A stretch of 64,000 bases of DNA, taken from NCBI GenBank assembly GCA_033439265.1, contig JAVTVX010000024.1:9779001-9843000 (forward strand), read 5' to 3'. Under the pieces are notes generated by a model. It ran no database searches. It was not told the origin of the DNA and saw only the letters and a list, made by a program, of their open reading frames with translations. This DNA is from Dillenia suffruticosa (taxonomy: Eukaryota > Streptophyta > Magnoliopsida > Dilleniales > Dilleniaceae). The position numbers were made by a program, and so were the translations under genes. Below, piece after piece: positions 24,962-35,478 of the stretch (positions are counted from its first letter, which is position 1; the number at the start of each line of letters is the position of its first letter).

Positions 24962-26356
24962 TGTCGTCAAACAGCCAAATATAAAATACCTACTTCAAAC
25001 GATACGAATATAGCGTGAGTAGGGTCGTATCTACAGAGAACGGCAGATCTATTTCTTTTAATAAAAATGAAAATAAAATATGAGGGGTTTTGATGAAATA
25101 ATCTAAAATAACTAAGCAAACAAATCACTGAAAATTTACTAAAATAAAATGATAAGATAATATCAATTGAAGGAAAAGATGTCAATTAAGATAAAACCTA
25201 ACTAAAGGAGTTATTTCAGTCTTGATATGTTTGATTGATCATCGATACAAAAATTACTCGATATTATGCGAATAAATTGATTATAGTCACTAAATACCAC
25301 GAAGCGACCAATCTCTCCGTACTTTTTCGGTAATCAAGATACCATCGTTAATTACTTCCCTAATCGAAAGACAACCCAAGAGACCCTCGTTGGATTTAAT
25401 GTTCCGACAACATTACGATCTAGAGAGACCCAATTCTAATCAGTAAATTCTAATATGGATTTATTTAAATTAGATTAGCTAATCTCTCGACATAAATCCT
25501 ACTGCTTGCGAGGCCATAAAATTTTGTCAATTACCACTCCATTAAAAACACACAAACCTTACTATTTTTAAATGGTAGTAGACTATTCTAGGGTTATTAA
25601 ATATAGGCCTCTATTTAAGAATCCCAAAACAATCATAAACACTAAACATAGAGATTAAATAAATACCCACAAATATCAAGCAAATAAGATCATTTAGATC
25701 TCACAATTATCATTTATCAAGATTTCAATAATCCTTTGACTAGAAGAGAAATTAAAATGAAAACGTAATGAAAGAAAACTCACAAAAAATAAATGTTGCT
25801 TCTAAGGAATGAAGAAAAGAACCAAGAATTTCTTCCCTGCTGAAGGCAACAACCTGCTGTTTTCCTGCTGTTTTCTACTTCTGCTCACCTCTCAAAAGTC
25901 AATAATACAAAGCTTAAATATCTTCTCTAGTGGGTGTGCAGCTGGAACCCTAAAGGAATAGTAATTCCTACAATTTTACCTTAGTAAAATTACTTCATAA
26001 TATTCTCTAAAATTGAATGAAATATCCTAAAGAATAAAATCCTAAAAATTTCAAGTAAAATAAAATAATTACAACGATTCAAAATTTCACATTCCTAAAT
26101 ATTAGGAATGAAAAATAAAATCTTCAAAAGTCTTGTATTTCTCCTTGAATTCAGCGCGCCCACGTGCTAATGAAAAGTCATTTCTATCTGTTCTTTCATC
26201 CTTGCATAATTGCTCCAATTAAGTCTCTTTTTCTTCATATTTCTCCCTGCCTTTTGTCTGATTAATCTAACACATCAATCACCACAATTAGTGTAATATT
26301 TTCTCAAAATAATGCAAAAATAAATTACAAATATTACACTTATTTTGTTCCTATCA
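24962..26356 (-). repeat. 5' LTR of the Athila-like element
   Basis: In element orientation it starts TGATAGGAACAAAATAAG and ends CTGTTTGACGACA. It is 1395 bp, the same length as its partner. The primer-binding site follows after a ten-base spacer. Confidence 0.93.
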
Positions 26357-27000
26357 GTCACAATCCTTTTTGGTAATTGTTAAGTGGTTTCTTTCTCTAG
26401 GTCTAATGTATGAGTGATAATAAAGTGTAGGATTCTCTCATGTACACCTAAATCTATAGGATTTGTGCTCACATTTTCTAATTTCTTTAAATTGTTGTTC
26501 TTGAAAATAATATTAGAATATTCTATTTGGTGCTTCTTCAAGTAATACTCATACATAGTGCGTAGTGTCCATTCCATATTGCACATTGCACATAGAACTT
26601 TAGGAGTAATTACAATTAGCTTTCCTTTAATATAAGTTCTAAATGTACAAGATTCTATCTCTGTAGTGAAATGATAGTGAGTCTTTATGATATGCTCACC
26701 AGATTCCTCTATCACTTCCAAATTGTTGCAAAATTTCGTCACTAAATTCTCATAGACTCGGTTATTTGGGCTTAAGAAAGCTATGTAGGATATGGCTCAA
26801 GTGTTCTTTATATGAGAATTCTATCCTTTTCAAATATTCCCAATCTATAAGTTTACCAAGATTCAATTTTCTATTGCAAAAGTTTGGGTTGAACGACTTA
26901 CTTTTTGCAACGGAGGGGAATTCACTTTTGTTGAATGATGCTTGATTCTTTACCTTGGGAGCTATGAATATCTTTTCCTGGATGATAGTTGAGAGAGATA
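26357..27000 (-). pseudogene. Copia extra 3' ORF, upstream part (plant transposon-protein-like)
   Basis: The open stretch at 26380-26742 gives KFCNNLEVIEESGEHIIKTH, then RTYIKGKLIVITPKVLCAM and a Lys-rich part ending HERILHFIITHTLDLEKE. The layout resembles the 'putative plant transposon protein' domain (Transposase_32 in Pfam, from memory; an HMM search would decide). It sits 3' of pol in the copia element, where SIRE-type elements carry an extra, sometimes env-like, ORF. Fossil. Confidence 0.5.
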
Positions 27001-27364
27001 AGAAGCTAGGGTTTTCTTACAATTGAGAGAGACAGGGATGAAGAGAAAAATGTTTTCATCATTTATAAGAGAATAAGTAGTGAGTTGAGAAGTGTGAAGA
27101 TTGTGGTGTTTTAGGATTTGCGCAAGAAACCACCAGAGAAAAACATAAATTTTAGGGTTCATGCAATAAGTAGAAAGAGAATAGAAAGAACATGTTTTAG
27201 GGTTTAAAGGGAATATGAAAATTTGACCCTAAGAAGGTATATATGGACTCGATAAGTTACTTTTGGGTCAGTTTTGGGATAAAATGAGAGAGAAATGAGT
27301 TTTGGGCTAGTTTTTAGGTTTTTCATTTGATTCATGAGCTACCCAAGTCATCTCGTGGGAGGTA

Positions 27365-27605
27365 TAGGTCTATCAGTTTGTTCAAGCAAGTCGACTCATA
27401 TTGATTGAAGGTCGACTTACGTGTAATGAAATTCTATTTTGAACATAGTCAGGTCAATCTGCTGATGGGCCAAGTCGCCTTAATTGTATTTTTAGAAACA
27501 TTTTTCTGTATCTTGGATTTTTTGGGTTGACTTAGACATACAATTTTCTTACAATTTAGACTACAGATCGACTTATCTTGTCTATAAGTCGACTTGTCCC
27601 TTAGT
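27365..27605. repeat. Second, smaller GTCGACTT cluster
   Basis: About seven copies of AAGTCGACTT-like words lie in 230 bases just downstream of copia pol. They are the same type as the array at 12785-13935 but in the internal region of the element. Confidence 0.75.
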
Positions 27606-27699
27606 AATTCGATATACCTTGTAAGACTTATGAAATTTCTTTAAAATTTCATTCACAATTTACCTAACTGTTTCAAACATGCACTTTATTCAATTTTAG

Positions 27700-29125
27700 A
27701 CATCTAAAGTTTGTGAATTCATTCCATCATACCAAATTCACTTCTTAGATTACAAAATCCCTCTCTATCCAATAGTTTTGTGAAAATATTTGCAATTTGT
27801 TTTTTAGTTTCTACATATTATAAATTTATATCATTTTTAAGTACATGATTTTTAATAAAGTGTGTCTAACCTCAATGTATTTAGTATTAGAGGGATGGAT
27901 TGGATTTTTAATCAAATTTATAGCACTATTGTCGTCTATTTTAATTGGAATGTTTTCTAAATTTAAACCATAATTCTCAAACTGATGTTTTATTCATAGA
28001 AATTGAGCACAACATTGTTTTGCAACCACATATTCTGTTTCTATGGTTGAAATAGCAACACTAATTTGTTTTCTAGAGAACCATGACACTAATATATTTC
28101 CAAAAAATTTACAAATGTCACTTATGCTCTTTTATCAAATCTACAACCGGTAAATTCTGCATCTTAGATTGCATGTGTTCTTCAAATATCTCAAAATTCT
28201 TTTGATTATAGCAAATGAGACTCCTTAGAATTGGATTGGAATATAGTACACAAGCAAACACTTTACAAAATATCTGGTCTAGATGCAGTAAAGTTAATAG
28301 AGAACCAATGATGCTTTTATATAACTTTTGATATATTTTCTTCCATTTTTCATCTTTATCTAGCTTAATTGAAATGCTTATAAGAGTGGCATACCACTTA
28401 GTTTCACTAAATCGAAATTTCTTGATTAATTCCTTAATAAATTTGGATTGACTTTTAAATATCTCCTTTTGTATTTGTTTGATTTGTAAATTTAAGAAAT
28501 AATTCAATTCATATATCATGTTCATCTCAAACTCAGCATGCATAGACTTAGCAAATTTTTGACAATTCATTATTGGTTGCTTCAAACACCATGTTATTCA
28601 CATAAATTGACACTATAAATATTTCTTTGCCTTTTCTTTCAATGATTAAGCTTGTATCAATCTTTTTTCTCTCAAATTTATTTTCGATTAGGAAAGTGCT
28701 AAACCTCTCATACTGAACTCTTGAAATTTGCTTTATACCATATAAAGTTTTGTTTAATTTATATACATGGTTAGAAAATTTTGGATTTTAAAATCCAGGA
28801 GGTTGTTCTATATGGATCTTCAAATTCGGGAGATTGTTCTATATAAATCAACTCATTTATAATTCCATTTAAGAAAACACTCTTCAAATCCATTTGATAT
28901 AAATTAAAATTCATATAGCAAACAAAAGCCAAAAGTATCATATGATCTAACTATTGGGATATGAGTGTCTTCATAATCTATTTCTTATTCTTGACTATAT
29001 CCTTTAGCTACTAGTCTTATTTTATTCCTAATGATCGTGCCATGTTCATCCGTTTTGTTCTTTAACACCTGTTTAGTGTCTATAACCAATTGATCTTTGA
29101 GTCTAAAAACTAAATCACTGATAAT
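27700..29125 (-). pseudogene. Reverse transcriptase and RNase H part of the copia element
   Basis: The minus strand gives DEHGTIIRNKIRLVAKGYSQ near 29.0 kb, then KFAKSMHAEFEMNMIYELNY and FLNLQIKQIQKEIFKSQSKF at 28.4-28.6 kb, a LDKDEK..KLYKSIIGSLL block, and a QIANIFTK-type RNase H end near 27.75 kb. All are standard Ty1/copia blocks of the SIRE group. Heavily broken fossil. Confidence 0.85.
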
Positions 29126-30441
29126 GTGCAAATTGTTACGTCTATTTTTGATATTATAGTATAATTTTGGATTGATTAGTGGTCTAATAGATGGTTTTAT
29201 GATCTTTTTATTTTTAGAAGATCAAAATTAGAAATTGGATCAAAATAGATTTAAGAAGCCATTTTTTGAACTAAATAGTTCAAAATATCAATTGGGCTTA
29301 CAAAGGAAATGAAGAAATATGTAGAGTGGAAGATTTATTTATTTTAGAAATTTTACTTCAAGTAAAATTGTTTAAAGAAGTTATTTATTTCCTATTTTTG
29401 AAGGGATAATCTTTTTGAGATCTAAGTCACCACAAGAAAATTTTGCCTTGAAGTCTCACACCTATATATTTGCCTCTTCAATGTGGCGGCAATAGCACTT
29501 TCATACATAACACAACATACTTTTCCTCCTTTTAGGTTTAGTTTTTTTTTCTTTGAAAAACACTTTTTTTCTTCTTTCTTTTGTTTTATGTCAAGAACAT
29601 GGTCACCATGAGTGGCTAATTTTTCTTCTGATTCAAGAAAAATTTCATTGATTGTCTTTACTGTGAGATTATGTGTTTTATTGAATCTCTTACCCTTTTA
29701 ATTCAAGTATTTGTCAATTTTTGATTTATTTATATGAAAGATTGGTATTGATTAATCTGACAATTTAATTCAATATTAATTTTTCTATTACTATATAGGA
29801 TTTTAATGATCCGTAATTGTAATGAATGAATGGTACAAGTAACAGATAAGTTATTTATGTTTATGGATCTTTTACTAATATTTATGTTTAAACTACGGAA
29901 TCGATTAAACAAAATTAAATAATTGTGCGGCTATTCCGCTTATTTGTATTTTGATTTAACTATTTTCACAGAATTTAATGCTATCATTATATTGATATGG
30001 AATGTTATCGTATCCGATCGATTAATAATAAGTTTTGATTGGATGCTGGGTTTGATCAATTAATTTAGGAAAACGCAATATTTATTATGGTTATCATAAT
30101 AAATTTAAGGTTAAATGCTTGAATTGCAAGAATAATATTTTTTTTAACTCATAATCAGTGAAACAATTGAATGTGTGAATTTTTGGATCAGAATTTGGTA
30201 GATTGAATTTCTTCTATAATTTTAAATATTTTTGTATTGTTTATTTGGTTTTTAATTTTCAGTTATTAAATTTTAATTTATGAATTTATTTTATAAACCA
30301 CACATTTTATTTTAACAATAACTCAGAAATTAAGTTAACATAGTTTCCGTGGAATTCGACCCGATACCACTATTGTTACAAATTTGTTTGCATTGGGGGA
30401 ATCAGTATTGATTTGAGGGTTTCAACAACCTGATCAAATTT

Positions 30442-30459
30442 TGGTGCCGTTGTCGGGGA
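30442..30459 (+). other. Primer-binding site of the deleted Athila-like element
   Basis: TGGTGCCGTTGTCGGGGA, the tRNA-Asp-like site, one or two bases different from the site at 24931-24951. It marks the end of the 5' LTR just to its left. Confidence 0.75.
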
Positions 30460-30519
30460 ATTATCTTAATTTCTTAGTTTGTGATTTTTACTTATTTACT
30501 GATTTTTGATAAGGAGAAA

Positions 30520-31900
30520 AGATGGCAGATTGTCAAAGGACTCTGAAGGAACTAGCTATACCAATTTTGAATCAATAACCCTTGTGCATCAAATATCCAG
30601 CTCTTGGGGTAAGTCACTCAAATATTGAAAATCAAATTTCTGAACTAACTGCTTTGATTCGTCAGTTGGCTGTAGGGCAAATGCAGGCAATTAAGGTTTG
30701 TGGTATATGCTCAATTTCGAAGCATCCTACGGTTATGTGTCTATCTTTATAAGAAGATTCCACTTAACAAGTAAATATTGTTGGCAGATTTCCTGATCAA
30801 CCTCAACGTACGTATGATCCTTTCTCCAACCATTATAATTCTGAATAGATGGATTATCCAAATTTGAGCTATGGGAATCAAGGAGGAGAGGCAAGATATC
30901 CACCTCAATTTTTTAACATACCACCACTAGCACCTGCACAATCTTCTAATTCTGATATGTCTTCAAAGGATATAGTGAAAGCTCTTGCGACTAACACTCA
31001 ATAATTTCAACAGGAAATGAAAGCGAGTATACAGAATTGGGAGCACTAGATTTCCTAACTACCGACTTCAATTAGCAGGTTAGAGATACAAAATTTTAGA
31101 AAATTACCCTCACAAATAGTGGTAAATCTCAAAGAAAACGTTAGTGCAATATCGTTGAGAAGTGAGAAGAAACTTCATTTGAAATTTACTCTATTTAAGA
31201 AGGTGGGTGAAGGGAAGGATATGGACAGAGAAGATAAATGCAAGTATAAAAATTCAATCAAGGTAACATCCAAATCTTCTTTACCTAATACTTTTAGTAT
31301 AATTATGCCACATTTTCCTTATAGTTTGAGGAATTCAAGATAGAAGAATATGAGAAGGAAGTTAGGAGGATAAAAGGTGATGAGATGGATGACAATGTGT
31401 CTGATATCATCAAGAGAACTCTACTCGAAAAATATGCAGATGTAGATATGTTTACTTTACCTTGTATTATTGATAAGAAAAAAATAGAGCATACCATACT
31501 AGATTTAGGAGCACATGTTAATATAATGTCTTATTCAATTTATAGTGCTCTGAAATTGGGTCCCTTAAATGAAACCGGAGTTATTATTCAGTTAGCTGAC
31601 CACTCTTATACTTACTTAGAGGGAATTGTTAAAGATGTTTTGGAACAGGTTAATAAATTAATTTTTCCAACATATTTTTACATCTTGAAAATGAAATGAG
31701 ACACTATCATAGATTCAGCTTCACTTCTATTAGAACGACCATTCATGAAGACACCAAAAACTAAAATAGATGTGGATGAGAGTACTCTATCTGTCGAGTT
31801 CGACGACGAGTTTGTTAAATTTATTAATTTTGATCCTATAGAGTATCCAAATGAGTGTCAATCAATTTGTTCTACTGATATTTTTGATTTAATTGTATAA
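30520..31900 (+). pseudogene. gag and protease remnants of the deleted Athila-like element
   Basis: The gag part parallels the Gln/Asn-rich gag tail of the 15-26 kb element. The protease part is open at 31385-31699 with TILDLGAHVNIMSYSIY, then VIIQLADHSYTYLEGIVKDV, and just beyond LLERPFMKTPKTKIDVDEST. It is clearly homologous to 22417-23229 but on the opposite strand. Fossil. Confidence 0.85.
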
Positions 31901-32219
31901 TAAATTTGTGAAAAAAAATATGATATTGATTTTGAATTGAATACACAATTAGATATGGAATGAAAATTATATGAGCTTCTCAAAGTGAAGTTAAAGCCTC
32001 ATTGAAGAGAAACAAGTAGGAACATCAAGTATAAAGACGTTAAACAATTACGCTTGTTGGGAGGCAACCCAAAAATTTTTTAAGAGTTTGCTTTAGTTGA
32101 TTTTAGATCTTTTATTATTTAATTTGGGTATTATTTAGTAACATTTGTTCCTTTTATTTTTTAGGTGTCTAAGAGGGAGAATTCTAAAAGTTGCAGTTAT
32201 GCAAGTCAAGAGACAGAGA

Positions 32220-32425
32220 AAACAATTGAGACAAAAAGTAGGTAGAAGCAGTCTACTCGTTAAGGCGTGATCATGCGGTTTTTAGAATGAAGTGCAAAAC
32301 CTGGACAGAAGCAGTCTCCTTGCTAAGGTGTGATCACATGGTTTTCAGAAATTAAATTCAAAAGGCGGACAAAAGCAGTCCTCTACTTAAGGTGTGATCA
32401 CACGGTTTTGGGCAAAAAAAAGGGA
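32220..32425 (+). repeat. Three short repeats with GGTGTGATCACAC palindrome
   Basis: Copies of AGCAGTC...TAAGGYGTGATCAYR centre at about 32270, 32333 and 32395, spaced 62-63 bases, just before the polypurine tract. They correspond in place and core sequence to the four repeats at 19010-19250. Confidence 0.8.
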
Positions 32426-32749
32426 CGGTTCTGATAAGTTTTTCATTACTCAGTTCCCCTTCCTTTCAATTTCCTCAAATTGATCCAAAAACCGAAAACC
32501 CTAACCTACCTAAATCAAGCAACATCATCAACCGAAGGGTTTTGTTTCCTCCATCCATCCATCGATCACCACCCCAAATCACTTGAATGTTTTCCCTTTT
32601 TTGCAGTTATTTGTGAAACCCTAGGTTTGTCTTGTGTCTCTCAATCACCAATCAAATTAATAAATATACATTCGATTACTGATCGTAAGTTAAAAATATT
32701 ATTCTTACAATTCAAGAATTTAACTTTAAATTTATTAATCACATAAATT

Positions 32750-34450
32750 GTTTTTTGTAAATTGATTTAACTCTTCTTGCATAAATAATATTTAATTTTT
32801 ATCATCAAGAGCTTCATTAACATTTTTAACCTCTACTTGAGAGATGAATGTTACAAATTTACATTGATTTTTGTAGCGAATCTAGTTTTAACTCCTTTAC
32901 CTAAGTCTCCAATCATATTTTCAATATTTACACTTTTTCTTAAACTAGAATATCTAAATTCTCCTTTAGCATAAGTTGATTTATATTTTTGCACTTTTTT
33001 CTCATCCTTAAGATCATTTTCTTTCTTAACTTCCTCTAGATTTTCTTGATACTCTATCTTTTGAGATAGTTTGTCAAATAAATTTGTTTCATCATCTTCT
33101 CTAAATATAACATTTTTCCTAAAATCATCATATTCATCAAATTCAACATGAACCGATTTTTCAACCATCATAATTCTTTTGTTGTACACTCTATAAGATT
33201 TACTAATGGTTAAGTATCCTAAAAAAATTCCTTCATCATTTTTTACGCCAAATTTCCTTGGGTTATCCTCACCATTATTAGGAATAAAGCATTTACATCC
33301 AAAGATATGAAAATAACTAATTTTAGATCTCATGCCCTTGAATAACTCGTAAGAAGTTTTCTTAAAAATTGGTCTTGTTGAAATTTTATTCAATATGGAG
33401 CAACCGTCGATCCAAAAATATTTTGATAGACTATGTTCACATAATAAAGTTCTAGCCATCTCCTCTAGTGTCATATTTTTCCTTTTTACAACTCTATTTT
33501 GTTGTAAAGTTCTACGTGTTGAAAAATTGTGATTTATTCTGCGTTATTCATAAACTCTTGTATGATTCTATTTTCAAACTCTTTATCAAGATCACTTATA
33601 ATTCTCTAATTCTCAAGATATGACATTTTTTCTCATTTTGTACCTTTTTACAAAACTTACTAAATAAGCTACTAGCTTTTTCCTTATTTGCCAAGAACAT
33701 CACTTAATCATATCTAGAATAGTAATCACAATTACAAAACTATTCCACCTAGACTTTAAGTTCAAGTTGGACCAAACAAATCTATATAAAGAAACTTTGA
33801 GGGTCTAGTGGTAAATGCTTCATTCTTAGGCTTGCATGAAGTTCTGACATACTTGCCTTTCATGCAAGTATCACACAACCAATCATTTTTCAAACTTGAA
33901 CTAGACAAGTCTCTACTAGAGCCTTTTCTTTTAGCTTAGATATTTGATTCATACTAGTATGCCCTAATCTCTTATACCACAATCAAAAATTATTCACATT
34001 CATTTAGAACTATTAAACAAGTTTCTTTATTTTTTATGTTATCGAAATATATTACATAAATGTTTCGTTCCCTAAAATCTTTAAATCTAATCTTTTTGGA
34101 TTGCTTATTTATAACTAAGCATGCAATGCAATTAAACACAATAATATATCTTTTATCATATAATTGACTAATACTAAGTAAGTTATATTTTAAATCTTTT
34201 ACTAATAAAACATGTTCAATTTTAATTGAGAAGTTACTTATGTTGCTAACGCTAATAATTGTGCTCTTAGAGTTGTCTCCAAAGACAATTTTGCCCCCTT
34301 AATTCTTTTCCAATAAGCAAAAGTGTGTGGCCTCTCCCATCATGTGTCAAGAACAACCACTGTCTAGAAACCATTGACTCTTGAAATTTTTGGATTGAAA
34401 GCATAGCTACACAAAAACGAACATTCACATATTGGCCTTTGATACCTATA
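32750..34450 (-). pseudogene. Protease and integrase part of the copia element
   Basis: The minus strand gives the retropepsin start QWFLDSGCS near 34.36 kb and DLKYNLLSISQLYDK (GAG-pre-integrase) near 34.18 kb. TSCKPKNEAFTTRPSKFLYI and DLFGPT follow near 33.8 kb. From 33474 down come MTLEEMARTLLCEHSLSKYF and YFHIFGCKCFIPN. These are the standard SIRE-group order. Heavily broken fossil. Confidence 0.8.
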
Positions 34451-35478
34451 CCTTCTTGGGTTTGTCAATGTTAGTGGTTAAAAAATTTTTAAGTACCCAA
34501 ATTAATGTGTCTTGTGTCTATGATGATGTCTTTCATTTATGCTTAATTTTAGACAAATCAATACAAGGTTTAGTTACATTGTTTTTGTTAATTTAATATG
34601 TGACATTAGACTTTTCCTTTCATTTACAAGATTGAGTTACATGCCCATTTTTCATGCAATATGGCATCTATTTTTGCTTTTATCATTTTTGGAGCTAAGA
34701 ACAAAGAACATATATAGTTTATTTATGTATTCAATGGATCATAACCAAGATCAGTCTTATCATAGACAGTCCGTTGTGCAGCTAGCATGAGAAACAATTT
34801 TTCTTGACCTTGAGTAAATTTATGTAGTAGAGAACTAAGTCTCTTGTTCTTTCCTTTTCCTCTTCAAGTTCTTTTGTCAATTTTGGATCATTTTGAGGAG
34901 TATTTGTATTCATAATAGAGGTTTCATCTATTTGATTATATAGTTTCTTATTCTCACATTTGAGAATATCATTCTCATTTCTAAGACCTTCATTTTCCTT
35001 TTGAATTTTAATGATCTTCTTTTCAAGATCTCCTATGGTCTTTCTAAGTTAAGATTGCACTTTTTGGACTTTTTCAAATCTTTTAAGGCTTCAGTTAGAG
35101 TCTCGTCTGAATCACTATTGGAGTCAGAGTTAGAAGAGTACCTCATTATCTTTCTTGTTCTCCAAAAGCCATGAAGCATATGTTGGCTTGCTACTCAGTG
35201 GCATCTTCCTTACCCAAGCTTGCCCCCAAATCACTCCAAGCCACCACTTTTTCTTTTTCTTCTTCTCAGACTTCTTTTCATATTTTCTTTCCTTCTTTAA
35301 TTGAGGACACTTTGCCTTGATATGCCCCAACTTTTTTTATTCAAAGCACCTCCATTCTTCTTTCTTCTTGTTTCTTTTAAGGTCTTTTATTCCTCGATAC
35401 TTCTTCCTCATTTTAAGCTTTCTCAATCTTCGTGAGAGTATGATGTTTCTTTATTATCATCATCCTCACTTTCCATAC
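34450..35478 (-). pseudogene. gag region of the copia element (incomplete)
   Basis: The minus strand at 35130-35330 shows GHIKAKCPQLKKERK, the second half of a CCHC zinc knuckle with a Lys-rich tail. Further left, Glu/Lys-rich coiled-coil-like text follows. The element ends abruptly at 35478, where the chromovirus LTR starts. Confidence 0.7.

Larger units (their letters stand above)
15301..26356 (-). mobile_element. Athila-like Ty3/gypsy retrotransposon with both LTRs, nested in the copia element
   Basis: An 11.06 kb element with two 1395-bp LTRs (15301-16695 and 24962-26356), both TG...CA in element orientation. It has a primer-binding site like tRNA-Asp (TGGCGCCGTTGCTGGGGA, about 24934-24951) and a polypurine tract (about 16696-16709). 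Minus-strand order is gag, protease, RT, RNase H, integrase, then an accessory ORF region. HLSRL after RNase H and the [13 protein letters not shown]-type integrase start match the Athila clade. I counted about 50 LTR differences by eye (about 3.7%), suggesting roughly 1.5-3 million years at common plant rates. It is broken, with about half a dozen breaks in gag-pol. I see no perfect 5-bp target duplication. Confidence 0.9.
29130..32747 (+). mobile_element. Internally deleted Athila-like Ty3/gypsy element nested in copia pol
   Basis: Plus strand. The primer-binding site TGGTGCCGTTGTCGGGGA is at 30442-30459. Gag pieces with YDPFSNHYN and YPNLSYGNQ lie at 30.79-30.9 kb. The protease region is at 31385-31900. 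The end-of-pol motif LLGGNPK is near 32050, three palindromic repeats lie at 32.22-32.41 kb and a purine-rich tract is near 32409-32421. RT, RNase H and integrase are absent. The upstream region from 29.13 to 30.43 kb should be the 5' LTR. The right end includes a segment inverted relative to it. Broken, with several breaks. Edges are set by where the copia reading resumes. Confidence 0.65.
12167..35478 (-). mobile_element. Old SIRE/Maximus-like Ty1/copia element, split by two gypsy insertions
   Basis: Minus-strand order: gag with a zinc-knuckle end (about 35.3 kb), protease/integrase (34.4 to 32.75 kb), reverse transcriptase and RNase H (29.12 to 27.7 kb), an extra 3' ORF (27.0-26.36 and 15.30-14.83 kb), a purine tract (about 14.05 kb) and one LTR (12167 to about 14047). 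Pol and the LTR start resemble the SIRE/Maximus group. The left part of gag and the 5' LTR are missing where the chromovirus begins at 35479. It is heavily broken, with many breaks, and is a fossil. Two Athila-like elements sit inside it (15301-26356 and about 29130-32747), so it is older than both. Confidence 0.75.
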
